Part shown: positions 1 through 8,247 of the stretch, in pieces
Layout: each line of letters begins with the position of its first letter
Position numbering within the stretch: the stretch's first letter is position 1
Source: Anaerolineae bacterium
GTDB taxonomy: Bacteria > Chloroflexota > Anaerolineae > Aggregatilineales > J027
Length of the DNA stretch: 38,164 nucleotides
Direction: 5' to 3'
Assembly (NCBI GenBank): GCA_008933735.1
Contig: WBUL01000022.1
Location: forward strand, 1-38,164
Notes under the pieces: model-generated
The model's input: only the letters and a program-made list of their open reading frames with translations
What the model was told of the DNA's origin: nothing
Databases searched by the model: none
Program-made: the position numbers and the translations under genes

Positions 1-200
<200 letters not shown>

Positions 201-205
201 ACTCC

Positions 206-222
206 GCTGCTTTCCGCAGCGA
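206..222 (-). other. Hairpin next to the 16S 5' end
   Basis: An inverted repeat CGCTGC / GCAGCG with a 5-nt loop sits 6 nt upstream of the inferred mature 16S 5' end. It is probably part of the leader structure used in 16S maturation. Only the dyad is seen; the processing role is inferred. Confidence 0.4.
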
Positions 223-320
223 ATCTTTTTTCCTTCGTTTTCTGGGGTTACCTTCTTGCGTGTGTTGCTTTTTTGGTTGGTTTACCACTCTTCTGCTGTT
301 AAGGTGCCTCGCCCCCTGCA

Positions 321-352
321 AACAAAAAGCCGATGCTTGCTTCACATCGGCT
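321..352 (-). terminator. Terminator-like hairpin inside the rRNA leader
   Basis: On the minus strand a perfect 8-bp stem AGCCGATG / CATCGGCT (9-nt loop) is followed directly by TTTTTGTTT. It has the form of an intrinsic terminator but lies between the rRNA promoter (~500) and the 16S start (~200). It could stop read-through from recR, attenuate rRNA transcription unless antitermination complexes form at boxA, or be a processing stem. Confidence 0.5.
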
Positions 353-449
353 GACACGCTACGGGTGGGATGTCCCTTTGATTGATTCCTTACCAATCTA
401 TCCCATCTGCATCACCGCGTCTCGTGTCACCCTCCAGGTTCGCGTCGAA

Positions 450-463
450 TTGTTAAGGAGTTG
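450..463 (-). promoter_or_regulatory. boxA-like antitermination element of the rRNA leader
   Basis: Reading on the minus strand, AACTCCTTAACAA matches the E. coli rRNA boxA (TGCTCTTTAACAA) at 10 of 13 positions. It lies ~35 nt downstream of the rRNA promoter -10 and ahead of the terminator-like hairpin, where a NusB/S10 loading site would be expected. Confidence 0.5.
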
Positions 464-497
464 CCCTTTGGTTAGGGTAAGCTCCGTAATTATCCAC

Positions 498-526
498 ATC
501 ATATAACCCTCCCAGGCTTCCGTCAA
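498..526 (-). promoter_or_regulatory. rRNA operon promoter (-35/-10)
   Basis: On the minus strand TTGACG (521-526) and TATGAT (498-503) are separated by exactly 17 nt, close to the sigma-70 consensus. Transcription would start near 491, giving a leader of about 290 nt before 16S. The promoter lies about 50 bp downstream of the recR stop codon. The rest of 201-577 holds the leader elements listed separately and no convincing gene. Confidence 0.75.
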
Positions 527-577
527 GGGTTTGTCAGCGATTTGTGATAAATTGGGATAAATCGTCTAAAGTTAACT

Positions 578-1198
578 TTAATTCATTTCACTGCGACCTT
601 GCAGCGCACGAGTCAGCGTCAAAGAATCAACATATTCAAGATCACTTCCAGTCGGTAAGCCCCTTGCCAGACGGGTCACTTTGACCCCTGTATTGGCCAG
701 GTAACGTTGAATGGTAAAAGCTGTCGCTTCGCCTTCAGTATTGGGATTGGTTGCAATAATGACTTCATCGATATGTTCCTCGTCAACTCGCCTGACCAAT
801 TCCCTGATTTTCAGATTATCTGGCCCAATGCCCTCGACAGGGCGAATCGCCCCATGCAAAACATGGTAACGCCCTTTGTACATGCCAGTGCGCTCAATCG
901 CCACCAGATCAAGTGGTTCTTCAACAACGACCACCAAATTTTTGTCACGCCTCTGATCGGCGCAGATGGAACAGACATCCGAATCCGTGATGTTATAACA
1001 AACCGAACATAGCTGCGTTTTAGCTTTCAGATCTGCAAGTGCTTCTGCCAGCGTGCGTGAGACTTCATCGGGTGAGCGCAGCAGAAAAAAGGTCAGCCGC
1101 GAAGCTGTTTTGGGGCCTATTCCAGGTAGGCGCGAAAACGAATCAATCACTCGCGCAACTGTCGGTGGGAGTCCCTGATTAAGAGGATTTGACGACAT
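578..1198 (-). CDS. recR: Recombination mediator protein RecR
   Basis: RecR works with RecO (and RecF) to load RecA on SSB-coated single-stranded DNA during gap repair. With the start chosen here the protein has 206 aa, close to the usual ~200. The N-terminal segment has the helix-hairpin-helix signature RLPGIGPKTASRL. A C4 zinc finger follows (CSVC and CSIC pairs, Cys 64/67/76/79), then the Toprim domain with VVEEPLDLVAIE and the C-terminal LPTGSDLEYVDSLTL motif. An in-frame ATG pair 27 bp upstream would add a KRKRK extension; I prefer the internal ATG because alignable RecR sequence begins just after it. It overlaps the upstream membrane-protein gene by 20 bp and closes the dnaX-ybaB block. 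Confidence 0.96.
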   Translation of the reverse strand: MSSNPLNQGLPPTVARVIDSFSRLPGIGPKTASRLTFFLLRSPDEVSRTLAEALADLKAKTQLCSVCYNITDSDVCSICADQRRDKNLVVVVEEPLDLVAIERTGMYKGRYHVLHGAIRPVEGIGPDNLKIRELVRRVDEEHIDEVIIATNPNTEGEATAFTIQRYLANTGVKVTRLARGLPTGSDLEYVDSLTLTRALQGRSEMN

Positions 1199-1568
1199 AG
1201 GTATCTTTCTTTTTCTCTTCATCATCTTTCACCAGACGATGAAGCACGCTGTTTATAATTCCCATCAAAATTGCCGCTAAAATCGCCCAGAGCAAGCCGT
1301 CAATTTCAAATCGGCTGCCCGCAACTTCATCTGCCAGCAGCAAAAGCAGCGCATTTAATACAGGAATAATCAATCCCAGCGTCAAAATGATAAACCCACA
1401 GCTCGCCAGATAGAGAATGGGACGCAATACCGCGTTCACAAGCCCGATAATCAACGCAACCAGCAGCAACGTCCCAATACCTTCGCGGATTTCCACCCCC
1501 GGTAATACGCCAGCAACTATGAACAGGCTGATGGCATTAAACAGCCACCAAAGCAAAAACTGTTTCAT
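1179..1568 (-). CDS. Phage holin family 4 / YvlD-like membrane protein (PF04020)
   Basis: A 129-aa integral membrane protein with about four hydrophobic segments (roughly 5-22, 32-54, 57-80, 90-110) and a charged C-terminal tail (VKDDEEKKKDTYVVKSS). The pattern NAVLRPILYLA...LTLGLIIPVLNALLLLLAD is typical of PF04020, widespread in bacteria and similar to Bacillus YvlD; the holin name is historical and no lytic role is implied. It starts 2 nt after the ybaB stop and overlaps recR, so it is co-transcribed with DNA-repair genes although no functional link is known. I see no clear Shine-Dalgarno; translation is probably coupled to ybaB. Confidence 0.85.
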   Translation of the reverse strand: MKQFLLWWLFNAISLFIVAGVLPGVEIREGIGTLLLVALIIGLVNAVLRPILYLASCGFIILTLGLIIPVLNALLLLLADEVAGSRFEIDGLLWAILAAILMGIINSVLHRLVKDDEEKKKDTYVVKSS

Positions 1569-1570
1569 CT

Positions 1571-1975
1571 TTAACCAAACAGACCGCCTAATCCACCGGG
1601 AAGCATTGTATCCAACCCTCCTGTAATCCCCTCCATACGCTCTGCCGCCATCGCCTGCGACTGCTCAACGGCCTGGTTAAACGCGGCAGCCAGCAAGTCC
1701 TGCAAGTCTGTCAGCCAGTCTTCGTCTTCCATATCGAGGCTTTCCTTATCGATTTTGACTGCCTGCACGCGCTGATGCCCGGTAATCGTAATCACGACCG
1801 CACCCCCGCCCACCGAGACTTCCATCGTTTCGTTTTCTAAAGACTGCTGGGCCTGCGCCATTTCCTCCTGCATTTTCTGGATTCGTGCCAGCATCCCCGC
1901 CTGACTCGCACCCGCAAGCGGATTGCCCCCACCAGGATTTCTGGAAGTACCCTTCGCTTTGATTTTTTTCGCCAT
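1571..1975 (-). CDS. ybaB: YbaB/EbfC family nucleoid-associated protein
   Basis: A 134-aa member of the YbaB/EbfC family, small dimeric DNA-binding proteins usually encoded between dnaX and recR. The family core spans about 28-115: an amphipathic helix (MLARIQKMQEEMAQAQQSLE), the strand region VSVGGGAVVITITGHQRVQAVKID and a long C-terminal helix. The ends are Gly-rich (RNPGGGNPLAG and PGGLGGLFG) and probably disordered; the N-terminal Lys/Gly extension is longer than in E. coli YbaB (109 aa). A good AGGAG precedes the ATG. The gene begins 11 nt after the dnaX stop. Confidence 0.93.
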   Translation of the reverse strand: MAKKIKAKGTSRNPGGGNPLAGASQAGMLARIQKMQEEMAQAQQSLENETMEVSVGGGAVVITITGHQRVQAVKIDKESLDMEDEDWLTDLQDLLAAAFNQAVEQSQAMAAERMEGITGGLDTMLPGGLGGLFG

Positions 1976-1986
1976 TACACCTACTC

Positions 1987-3513
1987 CTACTCTATTTCTC
2001 TTGGCTCTGCACCCAGTTCGCTCATGCCAAAAATCGCCAGATCATCATCCATCTCCTGGTTTTTTTTCGTATGAGCCGAATGGGACGCCAACTCGATCCG
2101 CACATTCATTTTATGCCCAAACACTGCTTCCAGTGAAGCCAGTAACGGCTGCAAATTTTTCGGGTCTTCCAGCTTAGGGCGCAGCACTTCATTCCGCAGC
2201 GACAGCACCAATAAACTCCCATCAAACTTGGTCGGGTCGCACCACTCCAGCAGTGCTGGCAGGGTGGATCGCTGCCCCCTGGCTACCCGAATAACCTCTT
2301 TCCACTGAACCTGAATATCCCGTAGCGACAGCCCGGAATCATTGACCGCTGCAAACGTGGGCTGGCTCACAGGGCGTTTTTCCGGCGCGGAAGGGCGACT
2401 TTTTTCGATCACCGGTTCGATGCTTTCCTGTTCCGGCTGCGAACTTTCTACAATCGCCAGTTCCAGAGGAAGCTGGGGCTGCCACCCGCTGCTCAGGTCA
2501 TTAATCGCCAGGTTAAAAGTACGGATCGCCTTGAGAAGAGTACGCCGTCCAATCTGTGCAGCTTGAAGAGCCAACACCTGCCGATATTCATCCGACGCAT
2601 CAATAACCTCAGTGCCACTGACCTGCACCAGCATCATCTGACGCAGGTGGTCAACTACCTGCTGTCCTAACTGGCGGGAGTCCGCGCCGCTGTCAATCGC
2701 CTCATTCAAAAAATGCAATCCTTGCGCGGCATCCTGTTCTATGACTGCCTGGACGATCTCCTGCACCGCCTGGCTGCTGACCGCGCCTAACATCTGCTGC
2801 GCCAGATCGAATGAAATGTGCTGGGTCGGGTCAGCCACAACCTGATCCAGCAAGCTGATGCTGTCACGCACACTGCCTGTTCCCTGCCGCGCAATTAACT
2901 CTAATGCCGCAGGGTCAATCGAAATGCCTTCGTCGTCACAGATTCGCTGAAGTCGATCCATAACCTGCCGCAGAGACACGCGCCGAAATTCAAAAATCAG
3001 GCAGCGGCTCTTGATCGTAGCAGGGACTTTATCAAATTCTGTCGTAGCAAGAATAAAAATGGCATGATCAGGTGGTTCTTCGAGCGTCTTGAGCAGCGCG
3101 TCAAATGCCGAGCCAGAAAACCGATGCACTTCGTCAATAATATAAACTTTGTAACGCCCTTCAGACGGCGAAAACGCGATTTTGTCACGCAGATCACGCA
3201 CATCATCCACGCTGGTATGCGAAGCAGCGTCAATTTCTATCAAATCCAGAAAACGTCCCTGATTGACCATCTGGCATTGATGACATTCATTGCAGGGCCG
3301 ACGCTGAATATCGTCATGCGTACAGTTGACCGCCTTTGCGAGCAGGCGTGCCATCGTGGTTTTGCCCGTACCACGCGGCCCGCTAAAAAGGTAGGCATGA
3401 CGGATGCGCTCCTGCTGAAGCGCGTTTCGAATCGTGCGGGTGATGTGATCCTGTCCTATGACATCCTCAAAAATCTGCGGACGCCATCTGAGATAAAGTG
3501 CCTGATTTGCCAA
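1987..3513 (-). CDS. dnaX: DNA polymerase III subunit gamma/tau
   Basis: Clamp-loader AAA+ ATPase of the replicative polymerase, 508 aa. Visible motifs are Walker A GPRGTGKT (45-52), a zinc module with Cys 64, 74, 77 and 80, Walker B IIDEVH (125-130), sensor-1 ATTEFDKVPATIKSRC (156-171) and the sensor-2 region around GSVRDSISLLDQ. The lid and collar follow to ~370. The C-terminal ~140 residues are divergent and end in an acidic tail. The start codon is TTG (3511-3513), preceded by AAAGGGTG at about 5 nt; no ATG is available near the conserved YLRWRP start. It is the first gene of the dnaX-ybaB-PF04020-recR block. Confidence 0.96.
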   Translation of the reverse strand: MANQALYLRWRPQIFEDVIGQDHITRTIRNALQQERIRHAYLFSGPRGTGKTTMARLLAKAVNCTHDDIQRRPCNECHQCQMVNQGRFLDLIEIDAASHTSVDDVRDLRDKIAFSPSEGRYKVYIIDEVHRFSGSAFDALLKTLEEPPDHAIFILATTEFDKVPATIKSRCLIFEFRRVSLRQVMDRLQRICDDEGISIDPAALELIARQGTGSVRDSISLLDQVVADPTQHISFDLAQQMLGAVSSQAVQEIVQAVIEQDAAQGLHFLNEAIDSGADSRQLGQQVVDHLRQMMLVQVSGTEVIDASDEYRQVLALQAAQIGRRTLLKAIRTFNLAINDLSSGWQPQLPLELAIVESSQPEQESIEPVIEKSRPSAPEKRPVSQPTFAAVNDSGLSLRDIQVQWKEVIRVARGQRSTLPALLEWCDPTKFDGSLLVLSLRNEVLRPKLEDPKNLQPLLASLEAVFGHKMNVRIELASHSAHTKKNQEMDDDLAIFGMSELGAEPREIE

Positions 3514-3590
3514 TGTTCACCCTTTAGTCAAGACTCCACGTTTAGTCTACCAGTCCCATTCTCGAATCGCCAATACGCACAGATGTTCTT

Positions 3591-3620
3591 ATTATACAAC
3601 TTTTTACAGCAGGTTTGAAA
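3591..3620 (-). promoter_or_regulatory. Probable dnaX operon promoter
   Basis: On the minus strand a perfect TATAAT lies at 3591-3596, about 80 bp upstream of the dnaX TTG start. The -35 region (TTTCAA at 3615-3620, spacing 18) is a poor match, so the call rests on the -10. Confidence 0.4.
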
Positions 3621-3652
3621 CTTATTACCATCTGTCGGACGCTCTTACACGT

Positions 3653-3673
3653 TATGATATGCAGTAACAGAGG
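3653..3673 (+). promoter_or_regulatory. -10 element and ribosome binding site ahead of the cyclase gene
   Basis: TATGAT at 3653-3658 is a good -10 about 25 bp upstream of the ATG at 3683, with AGAGG (3669-3673) as ribosome binding site 9 nt before it. No good -35 is seen at the right distance, so an activator may be involved or the 5' leader may be very short. Confidence 0.3.
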
Positions 3674-3682
3674 CAGCAGCAG

Positions 3683-5548
3683 ATGGGCAAAATTTTCTAT
3701 TACAACTGGCGCTGGACACTTCATTCTTCCCCCGAAGAAGTCTGGCCTTTGGCGTCAGATACCCACAACTTCAACCAGGTAACCGGACTGCCGCGCGTCA
3801 AGTTTGAGGAACGCCCTCAGCCCGATGGCAGCATCCGCCGCTTTGCCTCCGGGCGTTTATACGGATTCATGCCGATCCAATGGGAAGAATTCATGTTTGA
3901 ATGGGTCAAACCGCTGCGGTTCGGTGTCTATCGGATTTACAATCCGCCATTTCCTATGAAGAGCCTTCGCACCCTGACTCATTTGCACGAACGACCTGAC
4001 CAGAGCACTGAGATTCACTACGAAGTCTGGGCAGAAGCACGCGGCCTGCCGGGTTTATTCGCGGTTCCTTTTGGAGTCGGGCTGCGTTCCAGACTGCTGT
4101 TTGGGAAGGCATTTCGCCAGATGGATCATTACCTCCAGGGAATAAAAGCCCATCCTTTTGAAACGCCGATCATCACCCCTACAGAAGCTGGCAAAAGGCG
4201 TCTGGAAGAACTGTTGGGAGACCTTAGACGCAGCAAACCCACCATGCTTGTCGATAAGCTGGCAGAACATCTGCAAAATTCCCCCGTGGAAGCGCTGACT
4301 CGAATGCGTCCATACGCCTTTGCCGATCAGTGGGGCATTTCCCGATCAGATGTACTGGCGCTGTTCTTGCAGGCCGCCAGCATTGGGCTGCTGGACTTGA
4401 GCTGGGATATTTTGTGCCCGGAATGCCGAGGCGCAAAGGCCAAAACTTATACGCTGGCATCTCTACCGGAAACTGTTCACTGCCCTTCCTGCAACATTGA
4501 TTACACCTCCGAGTTTGACCAGTCGGTAGAGGCGACTTTTTCCCTTAACCAACAAATTGCTGAAGTTAATCGAGATGATTTTTGCATTGGCGGGCCGCAT
4601 ACGACGCCGCATGTGTTGATGCAGCAGCTTTTACAGCCGAACGAAACCCGCACCACAACGCTGCCTTTGAAGTCGGGATACTACCGCCTGCGTGCACCAC
4701 GCCTGGGTGGGGAAAAAATCCGTGTTCCAGCAGCGATTCTCACTCCGCTGCCGGGTCAACCCTGGCTCACTGCCTCTCAACAGTATTCCACGTCTCAACT
4801 GGCTGTACAGCTTACCCCGGATAACCTGTCAATTTCGGTGGAACGGGTAGCGGACGGAAAACTTGAAATGACCGTGGAAAACCTTACGGACCATCAACAG
4901 ATGCTGTTGCTGGAAGATGGTACATGGAGCAATCAAATTGCTACTGCTGCTGATGTAACCACCTTGCAGGCTTTCCGTGAACTGTTTTCCACTGAGGCAT
5001 TACGCCCCGGTTATACGGTCAGCATTCAAAGTCTCGTTCTTCTATTTACGGACATCAAAGGTTCGACGACCCTGTACCAACAGATTGGAGATGCATCCGC
5101 CTTCGGGCGCGTGATTGACCATTTTGCCATTCTGCGCGACATCATCAGTCAGCGGCGCGGTGGCGTGGTTAAAACCATTGGCGACTCTGTGATGGCAGTG
5201 TTCCGTGATCCGGGCGAAGCCATGCACGCCTGTTTGGAAATCCTCGACCAGATCGCCCTCTTTAATGAACGGAGACAGGAAGCGCCCTTGATCCTGAAAA
5301 TGGGACTGCATCAGGGCGCGTGTATCGCTGTGAATCTGAACGAACGCCTGGATTATTTTGGCAGCACCGTCAATATCGCGGCTCGCCTGGAAGGTCAGAG
5401 CAAAGGAGGGGATATTGTCACTACCCACATGCTCATGGATGATCCGGGCGTACAGGATATTTTGCTGGATTATGGGGTCAATATCGAACAGTTCACGGCA
5501 GAGCTCAGAGGCTTTGGTGAGCATAAGCTCTACCGTGTGTGTCGTTAG
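3683..5548 (+). CDS. Class III adenylate cyclase with SRPBCC-like and zinc-ribbon domains
   Basis: A 621-aa cytosolic protein predicted to make cAMP. Residues ~1-150 look like an SRPBCC/START-type ligand-binding fold (HSSPEEVWPLASDTHNFNQ). The middle (~175-430) resembles the DUF5939 region often fused to cyclases and contains a zinc ribbon (CPEC 245-248, CPSC 267-270). The catalytic domain is ~450-620: metal-binding Asp457 (FTDIKGS) and Asp501 (KTIGDSVMAVF), adenine-selecting Lys497/Asp557, and transition-state Asn564/Arg568 (STVNIAARLE). The Lys/Asp pair predicts ATP rather than GTP as substrate. There is no membrane segment, so activity is probably controlled by a soluble ligand or partner. 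The stop codon overlaps that of the convergent helicase gene. Confidence 0.9.
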   Translation: MGKIFYYNWRWTLHSSPEEVWPLASDTHNFNQVTGLPRVKFEERPQPDGSIRRFASGRLYGFMPIQWEEFMFEWVKPLRFGVYRIYNPPFPMKSLRTLTHLHERPDQSTEIHYEVWAEARGLPGLFAVPFGVGLRSRLLFGKAFRQMDHYLQGIKAHPFETPIITPTEAGKRRLEELLGDLRRSKPTMLVDKLAEHLQNSPVEALTRMRPYAFADQWGISRSDVLALFLQAASIGLLDLSWDILCPECRGAKAKTYTLASLPETVHCPSCNIDYTSEFDQSVEATFSLNQQIAEVNRDDFCIGGPHTTPHVLMQQLLQPNETRTTTLPLKSGYYRLRAPRLGGEKIRVPAAILTPLPGQPWLTASQQYSTSQLAVQLTPDNLSISVERVADGKLEMTVENLTDHQQMLLLEDGTWSNQIATAADVTTLQAFRELFSTEALRPGYTVSIQSLVLLFTDIKGSTTLYQQIGDASAFGRVIDHFAILRDIISQRRGGVVKTIGDSVMAVFRDPGEAMHACLEILDQIALFNERRQEAPLILKMGLHQGACIAVNLNERLDYFGSTVNIAARLEGQSKGGDIVTTHMLMDDPGVQDILLDYGVNIEQFTAELRGFGEHKLYRVCR

Positions 5549-8145
5549 AAGTAATCGAACCAGGGATCATCGCTGGCAAAGCGTCGATTACCAGAGGTGG
5601 GATTAAACCGCTTCATGAGTGCCAGATCCATCTCATAAGTCAGTGCCTCGCGCTGCTTAATCACAGGCGTGGGGTCTTCCACAAGATGCTGGAAGGGTTC
5701 ACGATAGGCCAGCCATAGATATACATCGATACACGAAATGACCTCTTCGGCATAACGCAAGCTGTCGCCCTCACTGATGACTTTTGGAGAAGGCGGCGGC
5801 GGTGCCAGAGGTTCATCCTTCAAAATCGAGGTTGCACATTCTACCCAATATTCCTGGCTTTCTGTCCGCACCGGGGCACTGACCAGCAGCAGGGCTTTCT
5901 CCACACCCAGTTTCATCAGGTCGTCGTAGCTCAAAAGTTTCGCCAGTTCCAACCGATCAACCATATCAGTAGAAGTCAGAATGTGGCGCAGTGAGTCTGG
6001 AATCGCATTTAACTGCTGCCAGGTCAGCAAACGCTGCGCCAGGTCGCCTTCCAGAAGATCGATCTCATCGGTACGCGGTGCCAGGCGGGCAACAGTCAAA
6101 TCCGGAACTTTTTCGTTAATCAGGCGGCGAATAGTTTCCAGAGTCGGTTTATCCACCCCGCCGACCAACCCGGCTTCCGACAGGCCGTACCGGCCAGCAC
6201 GCCCGCCAATCTGCTGCAATTCACTGGCAGTAATCCGGCGGCGTTGTTTGCCATCATATTTGTGCAGGGTCGTAAAAACCACATTGTCTGCCGGGAGATT
6301 CAGACCCATCCCAACAGCATCTGTCGCCACACAAATTTCCACTTCACCATTAGCGAAACGCTCCGCCTGTTTGAGTCTCACTTCGGGCGGCAGCGCCCCA
6401 TACACAACAGAAACGGTACGCCCAAAATTTTGCAGCGTGTATTTCAAACGCAGCACATCCCGCCGTGTAAAGGCAATCAAAATGGTACGTTCCGGCAGCT
6501 TCCGCAAGGGCCAGTGCTCCGGCGCAATGCTCAGAGGGACAAGACGCTGATGATAAAGTGTCTGGGTTTCCACGCCCATGTTATCAAAAATCTTGGTCAG
6601 CAGGTTCAACCCATGTGGAGCTGTGATCACATGCAGGGTCGGCGCTTCGGACTTTACCAGGGCTTGTGTCCAGGCCCAGCCGCGCTGGTCATCCGCAATC
6701 ATATGCGCTTCATCAACGACCACGCAGTTACCACTGTGGTGTGGATTGAACATCTCGACCGTTGCAGAAGTAAAGGTAGCGCCAGGGACATCAATACGCT
6801 CCTCGCCCGTAAGCAGGGAGCAGTACACACCCATCCGGTTGAGACGTTCAAAATTTTCCCTTGCCAGCAGGCGCAAAGGAGCAAGATACCACCCGCTGCC
6901 TGCATTGGCGAGTTCCACCAGAGCATCATGGGTTTTACCGGAGTTCGTCGGGCCGACGTGGAGATAGGCGACCTGCTCCACATCCTCATCACGCATCCAA
7001 CTGGGAAAATTATCAATCATCTGAGCCCGAAGCACCTCGCGCTGCTGGCGCTGTTCCTCTCGGCGGCGTTCTTTGGCTTCGCGCTGGCGGCGGCGTTTTT
7101 CTGCCACATCCTTATGGAGTTCAATGATCATATCACTCCACAATTCGCGTTTACCTGAGCCGTTGCTCTCTTCTACCGCTTCAATATCCGCCATCAGCGG
7201 ATGGTCGCCGTCGGGCCAGAAAACACGATGGACATCGCCCCATCGATACCAGGCGGTGTTTTTGTGGTAATCCTGCGAAAGCGTTTTGACACCCTTGTTA
7301 TGCAGCAGGGTCTTGATGTAGCTGGCTTTTAAATCGGTCACCAGGCGAATTTGATTCAGGCTGATGTCCAGATCATCTTCCATAGTGAGCAGTTTTTCAC
7401 GATTGTGCCGGAGGGCATGGACTTCATGGGCCGGAATACGTTGAACGCCGTCCGGGCAGCGCCGATGACTCAATAAGCTGCGATTCATCAGCATCCGAAA
7501 CACACGCTGTGACACATCCATGACAACTTCGGCCTGAGCGCGGGTATACAACCGCGCCAGCGCTTTCGCTCGGATGGTATCCCCGTCTGAAGTGAATTCG
7601 CGCAGTTCATCGCCTGCCCACTGGAAAATCCTGCCCCAGTCTTCATCATGCCGCTTTTCCGCTTCCGCCAGGGCATATCCATACGCGGTATCGTAGTCAG
7701 CCGTTTTGAGGTAATACCAGATGCCGTAGGGCTGGAAGAGCTTGATCTCGATTCTGCCGATACCTGCTTCTGCCATCCGGCTGCGTTCGACCAGATCCAT
7801 ACTGAAGTAATTGCCGATCCGGTCGCATAAATCCTGCTCAAATAAAGCCGGAGGAGCATCGGGCGCGGCAAGCGCCTCATACAAAAGCGACGCAAAATTG
7901 GGCAGCCCGGTCGTTGCCCCGTTGTTTTGTGCTAGTTTTTTCGCGCCGTCCTTGTCCAGACGTTCAGGGTCGAAAATCAGTTCTTCAACAGTGGCGATTT
8001 GACCGAGGGACTTTGCATCCTGAATCGCTTTGTCGGCTTTTCTCCAGTGGCGATTGAGATGACGGCGGTGTATTACCCCGCTTTCAGATGCTTTGACGAG
8101 CGTTACAATGTTCTCGCTGCCGATATGTGGTTTTCTTCTCTGCAT
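5545..8145 (-). CDS. SUV3-like DExH RNA helicase
   Basis: An 866-aa superfamily 2 helicase. Residues ~1-340 are an uncharacterised helical region, followed by a highly basic Arg/Glu-rich helix (~345-380) likely to form a coiled coil. The helicase core has motif I GPTNSGKT (398-405), Ia LAPLRLLA, GEER, motif II DEAH (478-481), motif III-like ITAPHGLNL, and motif VI QIGGRAGRYG (645-654). The GPTNSGKT/APLRLLA/GEER combination is diagnostic of the SUV3 family, best known from the mitochondrial degradosome. A proline-rich stretch (LAPPPPSPK) and a helical tail follow. AAGGA precedes the ATG by 4 nt. The bacterial role is unknown; RNA turnover is inferred from the family. It overlaps the cyclase stop by 4 bp. 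Confidence 0.9.
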   Translation of the reverse strand: MQRRKPHIGSENIVTLVKASESGVIHRRHLNRHWRKADKAIQDAKSLGQIATVEELIFDPERLDKDGAKKLAQNNGATTGLPNFASLLYEALAAPDAPPALFEQDLCDRIGNYFSMDLVERSRMAEAGIGRIEIKLFQPYGIWYYLKTADYDTAYGYALAEAEKRHDEDWGRIFQWAGDELREFTSDGDTIRAKALARLYTRAQAEVVMDVSQRVFRMLMNRSLLSHRRCPDGVQRIPAHEVHALRHNREKLLTMEDDLDISLNQIRLVTDLKASYIKTLLHNKGVKTLSQDYHKNTAWYRWGDVHRVFWPDGDHPLMADIEAVEESNGSGKRELWSDMIIELHKDVAEKRRRQREAKERRREEQRQQREVLRAQMIDNFPSWMRDEDVEQVAYLHVGPTNSGKTHDALVELANAGSGWYLAPLRLLARENFERLNRMGVYCSLLTGEERIDVPGATFTSATVEMFNPHHSGNCVVVDEAHMIADDQRGWAWTQALVKSEAPTLHVITAPHGLNLLTKIFDNMGVETQTLYHQRLVPLSIAPEHWPLRKLPERTILIAFTRRDVLRLKYTLQNFGRTVSVVYGALPPEVRLKQAERFANGEVEICVATDAVGMGLNLPADNVVFTTLHKYDGKQRRRITASELQQIGGRAGRYGLSEAGLVGGVDKPTLETIRRLINEKVPDLTVARLAPRTDEIDLLEGDLAQRLLTWQQLNAIPDSLRHILTSTDMVDRLELAKLLSYDDLMKLGVEKALLLVSAPVRTESQEYWVECATSILKDEPLAPPPPSPKVISEGDSLRYAEEVISCIDVYLWLAYREPFQHLVEDPTPVIKQREALTYEMDLALMKRFNPTSGNRRFASDDPWFDYF

Positions 8146-8247
8146 AATTCCTTATCCGTTTGCAGCACGGATTTCCTTTGTCATTCTAACGGAATATTTC
8201 ATTCGCGTCTTGTAAAATCATCTCATCGTTAGGGAAATAAAGCCAAA

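Noticed and set aside
1179..1568. PF04020 'phage holin' as evidence of a prophage
   Set aside because: No other phage gene is nearby; this family is widespread as a housekeeping membrane protein and the name is historical.
3064..3618. 184-codon plus-strand frame over the start of dnaX
   Set aside because: Antisense to Walker A and zinc-module codons and to the dnaX promoter; no ribosome binding site.
5042..5524. 160-codon minus-strand frame in the cyclase catalytic domain
   Set aside because: Antisense to invariant class III cyclase residues, no start context.
6244..7158. 304-codon plus-strand frame inside the SUV3 helicase gene
   Set aside because: It is antisense to conserved helicase motifs and the translation is low-complexity with no domain; a shadow of the GC-biased codon positions.
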